A stretch of DNA of 64,000 bases, from contig JAQTTU010000009.1 of the NCBI GenBank assembly GCA_028710605.1, positions 62,001-126,000 on the forward strand. Reading direction: 5' to 3'. Each line of letters starts with the position of its first letter. Position 1 is the first letter of the stretch. This document shows positions 11,035 to 21,158 of the stretch, in pieces. The DNA comes from Sideroxydans sp. GTDB taxonomy: Bacteria > Pseudomonadota > Gammaproteobacteria > Burkholderiales > Gallionellaceae. The notes below the pieces were generated by a model. That model was not told the origin of the DNA and did not search any database. It saw only the letters and a program-made list of their open reading frames with translations. A program made the position numbers and the translations under genes.

Positions 11035-11423
11035 AGGGAGGGGGTGTCCAGTGCGTCGTGGATCAGTTGCGGCAGTTCGCTTTTCAGTTCGGCGATGGTT
11101 TGGGCGATGGCGATCTGCTGGGCTTCAGCCAGTTTTTCGGCGAGCTTTTGCGCGAAGGCGTTTTCCAGATGGCTTTCCAGATAGTGCAGCAGTTGCGGCG
11201 TAATGTCGGTTGGCGCGGGCGGTTCGGCGCTCATCATTTCGATGAAATCGGTTTGTGCGGAAAAATCTGCGGTTGTTTCTTCGGCAGCTTCTTCGATTGG
11301 CGCGGAGAAATTCCCGGTGGCTTCGCCCACCACTTCGGTGAGCATAGGAAATCCACCCGTGGCTTCGCCTACCACTTCGGTGAGCATCGGTAGATCGTCG
11401 GCGGGTATTTTTTTGCGGCTCAT
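11019..11423 (-). CDS. unknown acidic protein with degenerate 14-residue repeats
   Basis: 134 aa, no signal or membrane segment. The N-terminal half is built of ~14-residue units: PMLTEVVGEATGGF, then PMLTEVVGEATGNF, then weaker SAPIEEAAEETTADF and SAQTDFIEMM. The C-terminal half is an amphipathic helix rich in Ala/Glu/Gln (YLESHLENAFAQKLAEKLAE). It overlaps holC by 4 nt and is co-translated with it. In related bacteria a short unknown gene often follows holC, so a role at the replication clamp loader is possible but unproven. Its end is encoded by repeat element copy B. Confidence 0.75.
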   Translation of the reverse strand: MSRKKIPADDLPMLTEVVGEATGGFPMLTEVVGEATGNFSAPIEEAAEETTADFSAQTDFIEMMSAEPPAPTDITPQLLHYLESHLENAFAQKLAEKLAEAQQIAIAQTIAELKSELPQLIHDALDTPSLPADQ

Positions 11424-11845
11424 GTGCGTAGTTTGGCTAAGTCGGTGTGGCCGGGATCAAAACCCCGGTCGCGGTAAAACTTGAAGCGCGCGCGTCCCAG
11501 TTTGGCATCTTCGTCGCTGTTGCCGACGATTTCGATGACGCGCTCGAAGCGGCTGAAAAATGTGGTGCATTCGTCGTGCAGGCTGATGAGCAGTTCGGAA
11601 TGCGGAAAATTTTCGTCGCTGCCGATGACCACGGGCAGCGTGGCGGCATCCGCGTCGGTGCTGCGGCAATGCGGCATGAAAGCCGTGGCGGGAAAGTGCC
11701 ACAGCAATTGATCCAGCTTGTGCGCCGTCGCCTCGTCCGCCACATGCAGCAGCACGCGCAGGCCGTTCTGCATCGCCTTGTGGCTCAGCTGGCAAGCGGT
11801 GCGCAGCTTGTCTTCGCTGCCGGTGTAGAAATCGACTTTGGTCAT
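11420..11845 (-). CDS. holC: DNA polymerase III chi subunit HolC
   Basis: 141 aa. Chi links the clamp-loader psi subunit to single-strand-binding protein. The typical start TKVDFYTGSEDKLRTACQL, the LDQLLWHFP segment and the ending F.F.RDRGFDPGHTDL are recognisable. Lies between pepA and valS as in E. coli and relatives. Confidence 0.93.
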   Translation of the reverse strand: MTKVDFYTGSEDKLRTACQLSHKAMQNGLRVLLHVADEATAHKLDQLLWHFPATAFMPHCRSTDADAATLPVVIGSDENFPHSELLISLHDECTTFFSRFERVIEIVGNSDEDAKLGRARFKFYRDRGFDPGHTDLAKLRT

Positions 11846-11860
11846 ATATGTAAAACCAAT

Positions 11861-11936
11861 TTGCCACGGAGAACACAGAGATCACAGAGCGAGTGGCTGC
11901 GGGTTTTCTCTGTGTACTCTGTGGTCTCTGTGGCAA
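11861..11936. repeat. TTGCCACGGAGAACACAGAG / CTCTGTG...GTGGCAA inverted repeat
   Basis: Arms of ~29 nt separated by 18 nt, in the holC-pepA gap. Same family at 40098-40230 and 49835-50023. Confidence 0.8.
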
Positions 11937-11939
11937 AAA

Positions 11940-13427
11940 TCACTTGCCGTTTGTGCGGTTGATTAAATATTGCATCAGCATCGGCACTGGTCGTCCCGTC
12001 GCGCCTTTGTGTTTGCCGGATTTGTTGGCCGTGCCCGCGATGTCCAGATGCGCCCAGCGGTAGTCCTTGGTGAAGCGCGCGAGGAAGCAGGCGGCAGTAA
12101 TCGTGCCGCCCGCGCGTCCGCCGATGTTTTGCATGTCGGCGAAGTTGCTGTCCAGCAGGTGTTGGTAATCGTCCCACAGCGGCAGTTGCCAGGCGCGGTC
12201 GTGCGCTTGTTCGCCTGCGGCCAGCAGTTCCTGCGCGAGTTTGTCTTCATTGCTGAACAGGCCGTGCGCGACATGTCCCAAGGCGATGACGCAAGCGCCG
12301 GTGAGTGTGGCGATGTCGATCACGGTGTCCGGTTTGAACTTGGCGGAGTAGGTCAGCGCGTCGCACAAAATCAGACGGCCTTCGGCATCGGTATTCAAAA
12401 TTTCGATGGTCTGGCCGGACATGGAGGTGACGATGTCGCCGGGCTTGGTGGCGCGGCCTGACGGCAGATTTTCGCAAGTGGGAATCACGCCGACCACGTT
12501 GAGCTTCAGCCCCAGTTCGGCGATGGTTTGCATCACGCCGAGCACGCTGGCCGCGCCGCACATGTCGTATTTCATTTCGTCCATATCGGCACCCGGCTTG
12601 AGCGAAATGCCGCCGCTGTCGAAGGTGATGCCTTTGCCCACCAGCACGGTGGGCTTTTGCGTTTTGGCCGCGCCGGTGTATTCCATCGTGATGAGCTTGG
12701 CCGGTTGTTCGCTGCCGCGCGTGACGGAGAGGAAAGAACCCATGCCCAGTTTCTGCATGTCTTTTTCTTCGAGCACGGTGGTCTTGATGCTGGCGTGCGC
12801 TTTGCCCAGTGCCAGCGCCTGTGCGGCGAGGTAGGTCGGGGTGCAGATGTTGCCGGGCAGATTGGCCAGTGTCTTGGTCAGTTCCATGCCGCGTGTGGTG
12901 GCGGCGGTTTGTTCCAGCACGTTTTTCAGCGCGGCTGTCGGTTTGTTCAGCGAAGCGAAGATGATGTGTTTGAGTGTGGCGGGTTTGCCGGGCTTGCTCT
13001 TCAGGCCGTCGGCGCGGAACGCCTGCCCGGCGGCGGTGAACACCGCTTGCTTGATGACCCAGCTCGCATCGCTGCCCACGCCTTCGTCGCTGAGGTACAG
13101 CGCGGCATCCTTGGCGGGTGTGGTGTTCAGTGCGTGGAAAGTTGCCCCCAGAATTTCCAGGCTGACTTTGTTGTTCAGTTCTTCCGGCTTGCCCAGTCCG
13201 ACCAGCAACACGCGCTCGGCGGCAACGCCGGGCAGCTTGTGCAACAGCAGGGTGCTGGCGGCCTTGCCGCTCATGTCGCCGCGCTTAACGAGGTCGCTTA
13301 ATACTTGCTGTGATGCTTTGTCTATGGCTTGCGCCGCTGCGGACAATTTGCCGCCCTCGAACACGCCGACTACCACACAGCCACTCTTCAACGAGTCCGG
13401 GTTGCTTTGTTTTATGCTAAATTCCAC
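11940..13427 (-). CDS. pepA: leucyl aminopeptidase PepA (M17)
   Basis: 495 aa, matching the usual ~500. Cytosolic hexameric dizinc/manganese aminopeptidase releasing N-terminal leucine and other residues; in E. coli it also binds DNA for cer recombination. The N-terminal macro-like domain is followed by the catalytic domain with GKGITFDSGG metal region and the signature NTDAEGRL. Divergent from lptF with only 34 nt between starts. Confidence 0.97.
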   Translation of the reverse strand: MEFSIKQSNPDSLKSGCVVVGVFEGGKLSAAAQAIDKASQQVLSDLVKRGDMSGKAASTLLLHKLPGVAAERVLLVGLGKPEELNNKVSLEILGATFHALNTTPAKDAALYLSDEGVGSDASWVIKQAVFTAAGQAFRADGLKSKPGKPATLKHIIFASLNKPTAALKNVLEQTAATTRGMELTKTLANLPGNICTPTYLAAQALALGKAHASIKTTVLEEKDMQKLGMGSFLSVTRGSEQPAKLITMEYTGAAKTQKPTVLVGKGITFDSGGISLKPGADMDEMKYDMCGAASVLGVMQTIAELGLKLNVVGVIPTCENLPSGRATKPGDIVTSMSGQTIEILNTDAEGRLILCDALTYSAKFKPDTVIDIATLTGACVIALGHVAHGLFSNEDKLAQELLAAGEQAHDRAWQLPLWDDYQHLLDSNFADMQNIGGRAGGTITAACFLARFTKDYRWAHLDIAGTANKSGKHKGATGRPVPMLMQYLINRTNGK

Positions 13428-13461
13428 GCGTTGCTCCTAAATAAAAATTAATTGAATTTCA

Positions 13462-14604
13462 ATGCCCGATTATCCGCAATCAACAGAGCAAAAGTCAAAG
13501 AAGCCGCGCAAACGCAAAGCGCACGGCATCTTCTATTGGTCATTGGTGCGCGAATTTGCGGTCATGGGCTTGCTGGTTTTTTCCGTGTTGCTGGGCATTG
13601 TGGTGTTCACCCAGTTGATCCGTTTCCTCGGCGAATCGGTGAGCGGCCTGCTGGCGGTGGACGGTATTCTGGTGATGCTGGGGTTCAGCGCGCTCAACTA
13701 TTTGCCGGTGCTGCTTTCCATCAGTTTGTTCCTGTCCGTGCTGATTTCCCTGAGCCGATGTTACCGCGATAGCGAGATGGTGGTGTGGTTCTCTTCCGGT
13801 GTCGGGCTGACGCGCTGGATACGTCCGGTGCTGGGTTATGCGGTTCCGGTGGCGCTGCTGATCGCGTCGTTGAGCCTGATAATTTCCCCTTGGGCGTTGT
13901 CCAAGGCCGACGAATTCAAGCGCAGGCTGGACAGCCGCGACGATGTTTCCGCCGCCACGCCCGGTGCATTCCGCGAGTCCAAGCAGGCCGACCGCGTGTT
14001 CTTTCTGGAAGATGTGGATGCCGAGAAAAAACGCGTCGGCAATATTTTTGTGCAGTCGGTGCAGAACGGCAAAGAAGGCACGATGTTGGCCAAGGAGGGC
14101 TATCAGGAAACGGCGGTGAACGGCGACCGCTTTCTGGTGCTGATTAACGGCACACGCTATGAAGGCATTCCGGGGCAAGCCAATTTCAAGATCGCCGAGT
14201 TCGAGCGTTACGCCATGCGCATCGAGCCGGTGGAGCTGCGCCAGGAAGCGCCCAATCTGAAAGCCCGTTCAACCCTGTACCTGCTGCAAAATCCGACGGC
14301 ATGGAATATGTCCGAGCTGGAGTGGCGCGTCGGCTTGCCGCTCAGCGCCTTGATTCTGGCACTGCTGGCGATCCCGCTCAGCTTTGTCGATCCGCGCGCG
14401 GGACGGTCGCTCAATCTCATCACCGCCGTGATTGTTTATATGATTTACAACAACATGATCAGCGTCACCAATTCCTGGGTGGCGCATGAAAAGATCAGCG
14501 TGATGGCCGGGTTGTGGGGCATTCATTTGGTGATGTTCGCCATACTGTTGGCGATGTTCTACCACCGCATTTCGATGCGTCCGTGGCAATGGTGGAAACG
14601 ATGA
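13462..14604 (+). CDS. lptF: LPS export permease LptF
   Basis: 380 aa. Half of the LptF-LptG inner-membrane pair that, with LptB2, extracts lipopolysaccharide toward LptC-A-D. Lys/Arg-rich cytoplasmic start, three N-terminal membrane helices (VMGLLVFSVLLGIVVFTQLI), periplasmic beta-jellyroll (about 150-280) and three C-terminal helices (PLSALILALLAIPLSFVDPR). Overlaps lptG by ATGA. Confidence 0.95.
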   Translation: MPDYPQSTEQKSKKPRKRKAHGIFYWSLVREFAVMGLLVFSVLLGIVVFTQLIRFLGESVSGLLAVDGILVMLGFSALNYLPVLLSISLFLSVLISLSRCYRDSEMVVWFSSGVGLTRWIRPVLGYAVPVALLIASLSLIISPWALSKADEFKRRLDSRDDVSAATPGAFRESKQADRVFFLEDVDAEKKRVGNIFVQSVQNGKEGTMLAKEGYQETAVNGDRFLVLINGTRYEGIPGQANFKIAEFERYAMRIEPVELRQEAPNLKARSTLYLLQNPTAWNMSELEWRVGLPLSALILALLAIPLSFVDPRAGRSLNLITAVIVYMIYNNMISVTNSWVAHEKISVMAGLWGIHLVMFAILLAMFYHRISMRPWQWWKR

Positions 14605-15677
14605 AGATTCTTACCAAATATCTGGCGCGGGAAATCTATTTCAGCGTGGCGCTGGTGTTTGCCGCGTTGCTCATGCTGTTCGCGCTGCTCGATCTGATTA
14701 ACGAGCTGAGTGCGATGGGGCGCGGCGATTACAAGCTGGGCTACGTGCTGCTGTTCGTGGTGCTGACGTTGCCGGGGCACATCTACGAATTGTTTCCGGT
14801 GGCGGTGCTGATCGGCACCATATTCGCGCTGGTGCAGATGGCGGCCAACTCCGAACTTACCGTGTATCGCGCATCCGGCGTGTCGCTGCTGCAAATGATC
14901 GCGGCGCTGCTGAAAATCGGCGCGCCGCTGCTCGTGCTGTGTTTTGTGTTCAGCGAATTCATCGCGCCGCCCAGCGAACGTCTGGCGCAACAGACCAAAC
15001 TCAAGGCGCAGAACGCGCAGATCAGCCTGCGCGAATTTCGCTCCGGCGTGTGGGTGAAGGACGAAGGCAGTTTCGTCAACGTGAAAAGCGTGATGCCCGA
15101 CACTTCACTGCTGGATGTGAGCATTTTTCAGATGGATGCCAACAACCGTTTGCGCAGCATCACCGCCGCCGACCGCGCCTCGTTTGTGCACGACGAACTG
15201 TGGGCGCTGGAAGGGGTCAGGCAGACGCTGTTCGGCGCGCAGGGCGCGAGCGTCAACCAACAGGCGCGGATGGAATGGCATTCGTCGCTGAACCCGGACA
15301 TCCTCAGCGTGCTGATGGTGGTGCCGGAGCAGATGTCAGCCTGGAACCTCTACCAATACACGCAGCATCTGGCCGACAACCACCAGAAGACCGCGCGCTA
15401 CGAGATCGCCATGTGGAATAAACTGGCCTATCCGTTTGCGGTGCTGGTGATGATGCTGCTGGCGCTGCCGTTCTCTTCCTATCAGCGGCGCGAGGGTGGA
15501 GTCAGCGGCAAGATATTTGTCGGTGTCGTGCTCGGTTTGAGTTTTCACTTTGCGGGCAGATTGTTCGCCAATCTGGGCGCGCTCAACGAGTGGCCTGCGG
15601 TGTTGAGCGCGACGGCGATGAGCTGGATATTTCTCGGGTTGGCGCTGACTATGCTGTGGCGCACCGAGCGCAGGTGA
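14601..15677 (+). CDS. lptG: LPS export permease LptG
   Basis: 358 aa. Partner of LptF with the same layout: membrane helices at both ends and a periplasmic domain between (LREFRSGVWVKDEGSFVNVK). The ATG at 14601 overlaps the lptF stop and begins MKILTKYLAREIY, the normal LptG start; the longer track ORF is rejected. Divergent from pepA, a widely conserved arrangement. Confidence 0.95.
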   Translation: MKILTKYLAREIYFSVALVFAALLMLFALLDLINELSAMGRGDYKLGYVLLFVVLTLPGHIYELFPVAVLIGTIFALVQMAANSELTVYRASGVSLLQMIAALLKIGAPLLVLCFVFSEFIAPPSERLAQQTKLKAQNAQISLREFRSGVWVKDEGSFVNVKSVMPDTSLLDVSIFQMDANNRLRSITAADRASFVHDELWALEGVRQTLFGAQGASVNQQARMEWHSSLNPDILSVLMVVPEQMSAWNLYQYTQHLADNHQKTARYEIAMWNKLAYPFAVLVMMLLALPFSSYQRREGGVSGKIFVGVVLGLSFHFAGRLFANLGALNEWPAVLSATAMSWIFLGLALTMLWRTERR

Positions 15678-15678
15678 T

Positions 15679-16086
15679 TTAGCGGGGTTGGTTCTGTTCC
15701 GTTGCCGGAACACTGCTGGCGCTGGCGGAAACGGCTTGCTGCTCGCGCACCATCCGTTTTACTTCTTCGCGTTTTTCCTTGGGTACTTTGCTGAATGCCT
15801 TGTATTTTTCGCGGGCGCGTTCGCGTTGTTCCGGCGTGAGCTTGCTCCAGGTTTTCATGCGCGCGTGCAGGCGCTGGCGTTGCAGTTCATTGAGCTTGGG
15901 ATAGCGCTTGGTGATGGCCAGAAAATTCGTCTGCTGTTTTTCCGACAAGGAATTCCACGTTTCGGACAACGGGGACAGCGCATCCTTTTGTTGCGGGTTC
16001 AAATTTTCCCATGTCTGGGCGAGTGCCGATAGCGGCAGGCCAACCAAGGTTAACAGCAGAAAGCAATTTCTGATCAGGGCAGACAT
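15679..16086 (-). CDS. DUF3106 family secreted protein
   Basis: 135 aa with a signal peptide ending in LSALAQ. The body repeats W..L...Q...L..L...W..L motifs (TWENLNPQQKDALSPLSETW, LTPEQRERAREKYKAF), the hallmark of DUF3106. Found in betaproteobacteria beside a sigma factor and a DUF3619 gene, as here. Function unknown; the helical Q/R-rich build resembles periplasmic CpxP/Spy-like stress proteins in style only. Confidence 0.85.
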   Translation of the reverse strand: MSALIRNCFLLLTLVGLPLSALAQTWENLNPQQKDALSPLSETWNSLSEKQQTNFLAITKRYPKLNELQRQRLHARMKTWSKLTPEQRERAREKYKAFSKVPKEKREEVKRMVREQQAVSASASSVPATEQNQPR

Positions 16087-16104
16087 AGTGCGGTCCGGGT
16101 TGGT

Positions 16105-16455
16105 TTAATCGACGTACATATCGACCGGCAGATCGTCGGTCAGGATGGCAATATCAATCTCGGCGTGGTCGTGTTCGTTGAGGCTCTGCCAATACAGGGA
16201 GCCGCCGAACAGAACTGCAACGAGCAATACCGCCAAGCCCCAATTGCCCGCGCGGCTATATGGCAGATGCAGGTGGCTATGCGCCAGCACGTTGCCCCCC
16301 AGCCAGTTGGGGATGTAGAAATGCGACGCGGCGCGCTGGTGTTGCAGCGCGTTCTGGCGCGCTGCCTGCAATTTGTTCAGGATATTGTTGTCGAGTTGCG
16401 TGGCGGAGCGTTCGATCAGTTGCCCGACATCACGTGTGTTCAGTTTGATATTCAT
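16105..16455 (-). CDS. DUF3619 family single-pass membrane protein
   Basis: 116 aa. Cytoplasmic N-terminus ~75 residues (NILNKLQAARQNALQHQRAA), one membrane helix (WGLAVLLVAVLFGGSLYW) and a short acidic periplasmic tail ending LPVDMYVD. Overlaps the sigma-factor gene by 4 nt. The position suggests an anti-sigma or membrane sensor for that factor (inference; the family has no established function). Confidence 0.85.
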   Translation of the reverse strand: MNIKLNTRDVGQLIERSATQLDNNILNKLQAARQNALQHQRAASHFYIPNWLGGNVLAHSHLHLPYSRAGNWGLAVLLVAVLFGGSLYWQSLNEHDHAEIDIAILTDDLPVDMYVD

Positions 16456-17021
16456 GATAGGTCGATTCCCTTCTCTTTTAGCATCAACGCCAGCGCATGC
16501 GTTGCGCGTGAGCAGTGGGTTTTGACGCTGCCTTCGGAGCAGCCCATCGCGGCGGCGGTTTCCGCTGTATCCAATTGGTCCCAGTAACGCAGCAGGAAGG
16601 CTTCCCGTTGACGGGCGGGAAGATGTTGCAACGCTTCCTCTATTGCCGTCAATACCTGATCCTGTTGCAGAGCCGCATCCGGGAGTTGCGGTTGGCTGGC
16701 ATTTTCCTTGTCTTCCAGCACATCGAGCGGATCAAATTCTTCTTCCGCATTCTTCTGGGAAAACGACGAAAACAGGGTTAACCAGAACGAGCGTACTTTC
16801 TGGCGGCGAAAATTGTCAAGAATGGTGTTTTGCAGGATGCGGTGGAACAGCATCGGAAATTCTTCCGCAGGCTTGTCGCCGTAGCGTTCGGCCAGTTTAA
16901 GCATGGCATCCTGCACGATGTCCAGCGCCACATGTTCGTCGCGCACGGCAAACATCGCCTGCTTGAAAGCGCGGCGCTCAATTTGGGCGAGGAAATCGGA
17001 TAGTTGTTCTCTGGTGGACAA
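16452..17021 (-). CDS. ECF-like RNA polymerase sigma factor
   Basis: 189 aa from a TTG start at 17021; the track ORF starts at 17087. I prefer TTG because GAGAGG lies 6 nt upstream and the protein then begins STREQLSDFLAQIERRAFKQ, like its family. Region 2 (VRDEHVALDIVQDAMLKLAE), region 4 HTH (LPARQREAFLLRYWDQLDTAETAAAMGC, quoted in part: QLDTAETAAAMGC). Operon: sigma, DUF3619, DUF3106. The unit is divergent from ilvI. Confidence 0.88.
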   Translation of the reverse strand: MSTREQLSDFLAQIERRAFKQAMFAVRDEHVALDIVQDAMLKLAERYGDKPAEEFPMLFHRILQNTILDNFRRQKVRSFWLTLFSSFSQKNAEEEFDPLDVLEDKENASQPQLPDAALQQDQVLTAIEEALQHLPARQREAFLLRYWDQLDTAETAAAMGCSEGSVKTHCSRATHALALMLKEKGIDLS

Positions 17022-17102
17022 GGCTGGCCTCTCTGAAGGCGGCGCATGATAGCAAATTCCCGTGGTTGCAAGGGTTTTCGGGGGCATCCGGCTTGATTGG
17101 GG

Positions 17103-17131
17103 TTGACCAAAATGCCGCCAGCCTTTATCTT
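17103..17131 (+). promoter_or_regulatory. candidate sigma-70 promoter of ilvIHC
   Basis: TTGACC at 17103-17108, 17-nt spacer, TATCTT at 17126-17131, about 40 nt upstream of the ilvI ATG. No leader peptide or attenuator-like hairpin was seen between it and the start. Confidence 0.5.
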
Positions 17132-17169
17132 GCGCGGTCTTAAATTAAAGCTAATTGGGTAGTTTTGTC

Positions 17170-18876
17170 ATGGAACTGACGGGCGCAGAAATAACCATCC
17201 GCTGTTTGCAGGAAGAAGGGGTCGAATACATATTCGGCTATCCCGGCGGCGCGGTGTTGTTCATTTACGACGAGTTATTCAAACAGGATAAGGTCAAGCA
17301 CGTGCTGGTGCGCCACGAGCAGGCCGCCGTGCATGCCGCCGACGGCTATGCGCGTTCCACCGACAAGGTCGGTGTGGCACTGGTCACTTCCGGCCCCGGC
17401 GTAACCAATGCCGTCACCGGTATCGCCACTGCGTATCTGGATTCCATTCCGCTGGTGGTCATCAGCGGCCAGGTGCCGACCAGTTTCATCGGCGAAGATG
17501 CTTTTCAAGAGGTCGATGCGGTCGGCATCACGCGTCCCTGCGTCAAGCACAACTTTTTGGTGAAAGATGCCAAGGACATCGCTAGCACGCTGAAGAAGGC
17601 ATTTTATCTGGCCAAGAGCGGTCGCCCCGGCCCGGTATTGGTGGACATTCCCAAAGACGTGTCGAACCAGAAGACGGAGTTCTCCTATCCCGAGACGGTG
17701 CATATCCGCTCCTACAACCCGCAAGTCCAAGGCGACATCGGGCAGATCAAGCGCGCGGCGCAGATGTTGCTGGAAGCCAAGCGTCCCATGGTGTATGCGG
17801 GCGGCGGCGTGGTGCTGTCGGATGCCTCCAAACAATTGACCGAACTGGTGCGCCTGCTGGGTTCGCCCTGCACCAACACGCTGATGGGGCTGGGCGGCTA
17901 TCCGGCCAGCGACAAACAGTTCGTCGGCATGCTCGGCATGCACGGCACTTATGAAGCCAATATGGGCATGCAGAACTGCGACGTGCTGCTGGCCGTGGGC
18001 GCGCGCTTCGACGATCGCGTGATCGGCAACGTGGCGCATTTCAATTCCGTGCCGCGCAAGATCATCCATATCGACATCGACCCGGCTTCCATCTCCAAGC
18101 GGGTGAAGGTGGATGTGTCCATTGTGGGCGACGTGGCGAATGTGCTGACGGATCTGCTGGCGGTGCTGAACAGCAGCAAGCAGAAGCCGGATGCGGCCGC
18201 GCTGAAAAACTGGTGGAAGCAAATCGACGAATGGCGCGGCAGCAATTCGCTGTCGTACAAGAATTCGAGCGAACTCATCAAGCCGCAATACGTGATCGAG
18301 ACGCTGCACAAGATCACTCAGGGCGATGCTTACGTGGTGTCCGATGTGGGGCAGCACCAGATGTGGGCGGCGCAGTATTACAAGTTCGACCAGCCGCGTC
18401 GCTGGATCAATTCCGGCGGTCTGGGCACGATGGGTTTCGGCTTGCCTGCGGCGATGGGCGTGCAACTGGCGCATCCGGGCGCGACCGTGGCCTGCGTGAC
18501 GGGCGAGGGCAGCATCCAGATGAACATCCAGGAGCTTTCGACCTGCAAGCAATACAACGTGCCGATCAAGATCATCGCGCTGAACAACCGTTATCTGGGC
18601 ATGGTGCGCCAGTGGCAGGAATTCTTCCACGGCAACCGCTACTCGCATTCTTACATGGATGCGTTGCCGGACTTCGTCAAGCTGGCCGAAGCCTACGGGC
18701 ACGTGGGCATTCTGGTGGAGAAACCTTCCGATGTGGAAGGCGCGCTGAAAGAGGCCTTCGCGCGCAAGGATGAACTGGTGTTTCTCGACTTCCGCACCGA
18801 TTCCACCGAGAACGTGTACCCCATGGTTCCCGGCGGCAAGGGCTTGTCCGAAGTGATTCTGGCGGAGGATTTGTAA
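17170..18876 (+). CDS. ilvI: acetolactate synthase (AHAS) large subunit
   Basis: 568 aa. Makes 2-acetolactate or 2-aceto-2-hydroxybutyrate from pyruvate for branched-chain amino acids, using thiamine diphosphate and FAD. Catalytic Glu in VRHEQAAVHAADGYA, FAD region GMLGMHGTYEANMGMQNCD, and ThDP motif from GEGSIQMNIQELST to ALNNRYLGM. The track begins at an upstream TTG; the ATG at 17170 gives the usual MELTGAEI start. The small subunit starts 1 nt after the stop. Confidence 0.97.
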   Translation: MELTGAEITIRCLQEEGVEYIFGYPGGAVLFIYDELFKQDKVKHVLVRHEQAAVHAADGYARSTDKVGVALVTSGPGVTNAVTGIATAYLDSIPLVVISGQVPTSFIGEDAFQEVDAVGITRPCVKHNFLVKDAKDIASTLKKAFYLAKSGRPGPVLVDIPKDVSNQKTEFSYPETVHIRSYNPQVQGDIGQIKRAAQMLLEAKRPMVYAGGGVVLSDASKQLTELVRLLGSPCTNTLMGLGGYPASDKQFVGMLGMHGTYEANMGMQNCDVLLAVGARFDDRVIGNVAHFNSVPRKIIHIDIDPASISKRVKVDVSIVGDVANVLTDLLAVLNSSKQKPDAAALKNWWKQIDEWRGSNSLSYKNSSELIKPQYVIETLHKITQGDAYVVSDVGQHQMWAAQYYKFDQPRRWINSGGLGTMGFGLPAAMGVQLAHPGATVACVTGEGSIQMNIQELSTCKQYNVPIKIIALNNRYLGMVRQWQEFFHGNRYSHSYMDALPDFVKLAEAYGHVGILVEKPSDVEGALKEAFARKDELVFLDFRTDSTENVYPMVPGGKGLSEVILAEDL

Positions 18877-18877
18877 T

Positions 18878-19369
18878 ATGCGACATATCATTTCTTTGCT
18901 GATGGAAAACGAAGCGGGTGCGCTGTCGCGCGTGGCCGGGCTGTTCTCGGCGCGCGGTTACAACATCGAATCGCTGACTGTCGCGCCGACCGAAGACCCG
19001 ACCATGTCGCGCATGACCATCGTCACCAGCGGTTCGGACGAGGTGATCGAGCAGATCAACAAGCAGCTGAACAAGCTGGTGGATGTGGTTACCGTGATGG
19101 ATCTGACCGACGGCGACCATATCGAGCGCGAACTGATGCTGGTCAAAGTGCTGGCGCAGGGCGATGCGCGTGAGGAGCTGAAACGCATCGCGGACATATT
19201 CCGTGGGCGCATCATCGACGTGTCCGACAAGACTTACACCATCGAGCTGACCGGCGCGGGTTCCAAGCTGGACAGTTTTTTGCAGGCTATTGATCGCGGC
19301 CTGATTCTGGAAACCGTGCGCACCGGTGCATCCGGTATCGGGCGCGGCGACCGCATTTTGAAACTTTGA
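18878..19369 (+). CDS. ilvH: acetolactate synthase regulatory (small) subunit
   Basis: 163 aa. ACT-domain subunit that activates the large subunit and confers valine feedback inhibition. Typical start MRHIISLLMENEAGALSRVA and motif FSARGYNIESLTVAPTED (ACT domain 1-80), with a second ACT-like half to ~163. Directly after ilvI. Confidence 0.97.
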   Translation: MRHIISLLMENEAGALSRVAGLFSARGYNIESLTVAPTEDPTMSRMTIVTSGSDEVIEQINKQLNKLVDVVTVMDLTDGDHIERELMLVKVLAQGDAREELKRIADIFRGRIIDVSDKTYTIELTGAGSKLDSFLQAIDRGLILETVRTGASGIGRGDRILKL

Positions 19370-20416
<1,047 letters not shown>

Positions 20417-20421
20417 AAAAA

Positions 20422-20508
20422 CGGGAAGGGGGAAGAGTTAAGGGGGAAGGGTAAAACCTTTGCGCTCTGAACGCTTTCCCCTTCTCCCTTCCCTCTTTAC
20501 CCTTCTCA
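20422..20508. repeat. GGGAAGGGGGAAGAG / CTCCCTTCCC inverted repeat
   Basis: Purine-rich left arm and pyrimidine-rich right arm filling the ilvC-psd gap. The same family fills the glyA-nrdR gap at 54531-54620. Confidence 0.8.
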
Positions 20509-20512
20509 ATAA

Positions 20513-21151
20513 ATGAACAACTATCCCCACCCCATCATCGCCCGCGAGGGTTGGCCGTTTCTGGCGATCACTTTGGCGTTGGCCGTTGCTGCCAGCGTCT
20601 GGTGCGCCTCTTGGTCGATTCCGTTGTGGATCATTTTTGTGTTCGTGTTGCAGTTCTTCCGCGATCCGGCACGTGTGATACCGCAGCAAGCCGGTGCGGT
20701 GCTGTCGGCCTGCGACGGGCGCGTCATCAAGGTGGAACGCGCGCAAGACCCTTACGTGCAACGCGAAGCGATTCTGGTCAGCGTGTTCATGAACGTGTTC
20801 AACGTGCATTCCAACCGCAGCCCGGTGGACGGCATGGTGCAGCACATCTGGTACAAACCGGGCAAGTTCGTGAACGCCGATCTGGACAAGGCTTCCACCG
20901 AGAACGAACGCAACGCGGTGTGGCTGAAGACCGCCGACGGACAGGACGTGACCAGCGTGCAAGTGGCCGGACTCATCGCGCGCCGCATCCTGTGCTACGT
21001 CAACGCGGGCGACGTGCTGACGCGCGGCCAGCGTTACGGCTTCATCCGTTTCGGTTCGCGCGTGGATGTCTATCTGCCGTTGACCGCTAACGTCAAGGTC
21101 GCCATCGGTGATAAAGTACGCGCCACCGAAACCATCCTGGCGCAACTCTGA
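20513..21151 (+). CDS. psd: phosphatidylserine decarboxylase proenzyme (short type)
   Basis: 212 aa. Makes phosphatidylethanolamine. Two hydrophobic segments near the N-terminus (residues ~14-48). The self-cleavage site that creates the pyruvoyl group is Gly-Ser in [12 protein letters not shown] near residue 181. The length is that of the short PSD class rather than the E. coli ~320 aa enzyme. pssA follows 7 nt later, so the two consecutive steps of phosphatidylethanolamine synthesis are together. Confidence 0.95.
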   Translation: MNNYPHPIIAREGWPFLAITLALAVAASVWCASWSIPLWIIFVFVLQFFRDPARVIPQQAGAVLSACDGRVIKVERAQDPYVQREAILVSVFMNVFNVHSNRSPVDGMVQHIWYKPGKFVNADLDKASTENERNAVWLKTADGQDVTSVQVAGLIARRILCYVNAGDVLTRGQRYGFIRFGSRVDVYLPLTANVKVAIGDKVRATETILAQL

Positions 21152-21158
21152 ACACACC

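Noticed and set aside
17275-18891. Minus-strand 538-aa ORF opposite ilvI
   Set aside because: Antisense shadow; no domain and no ribosome site.
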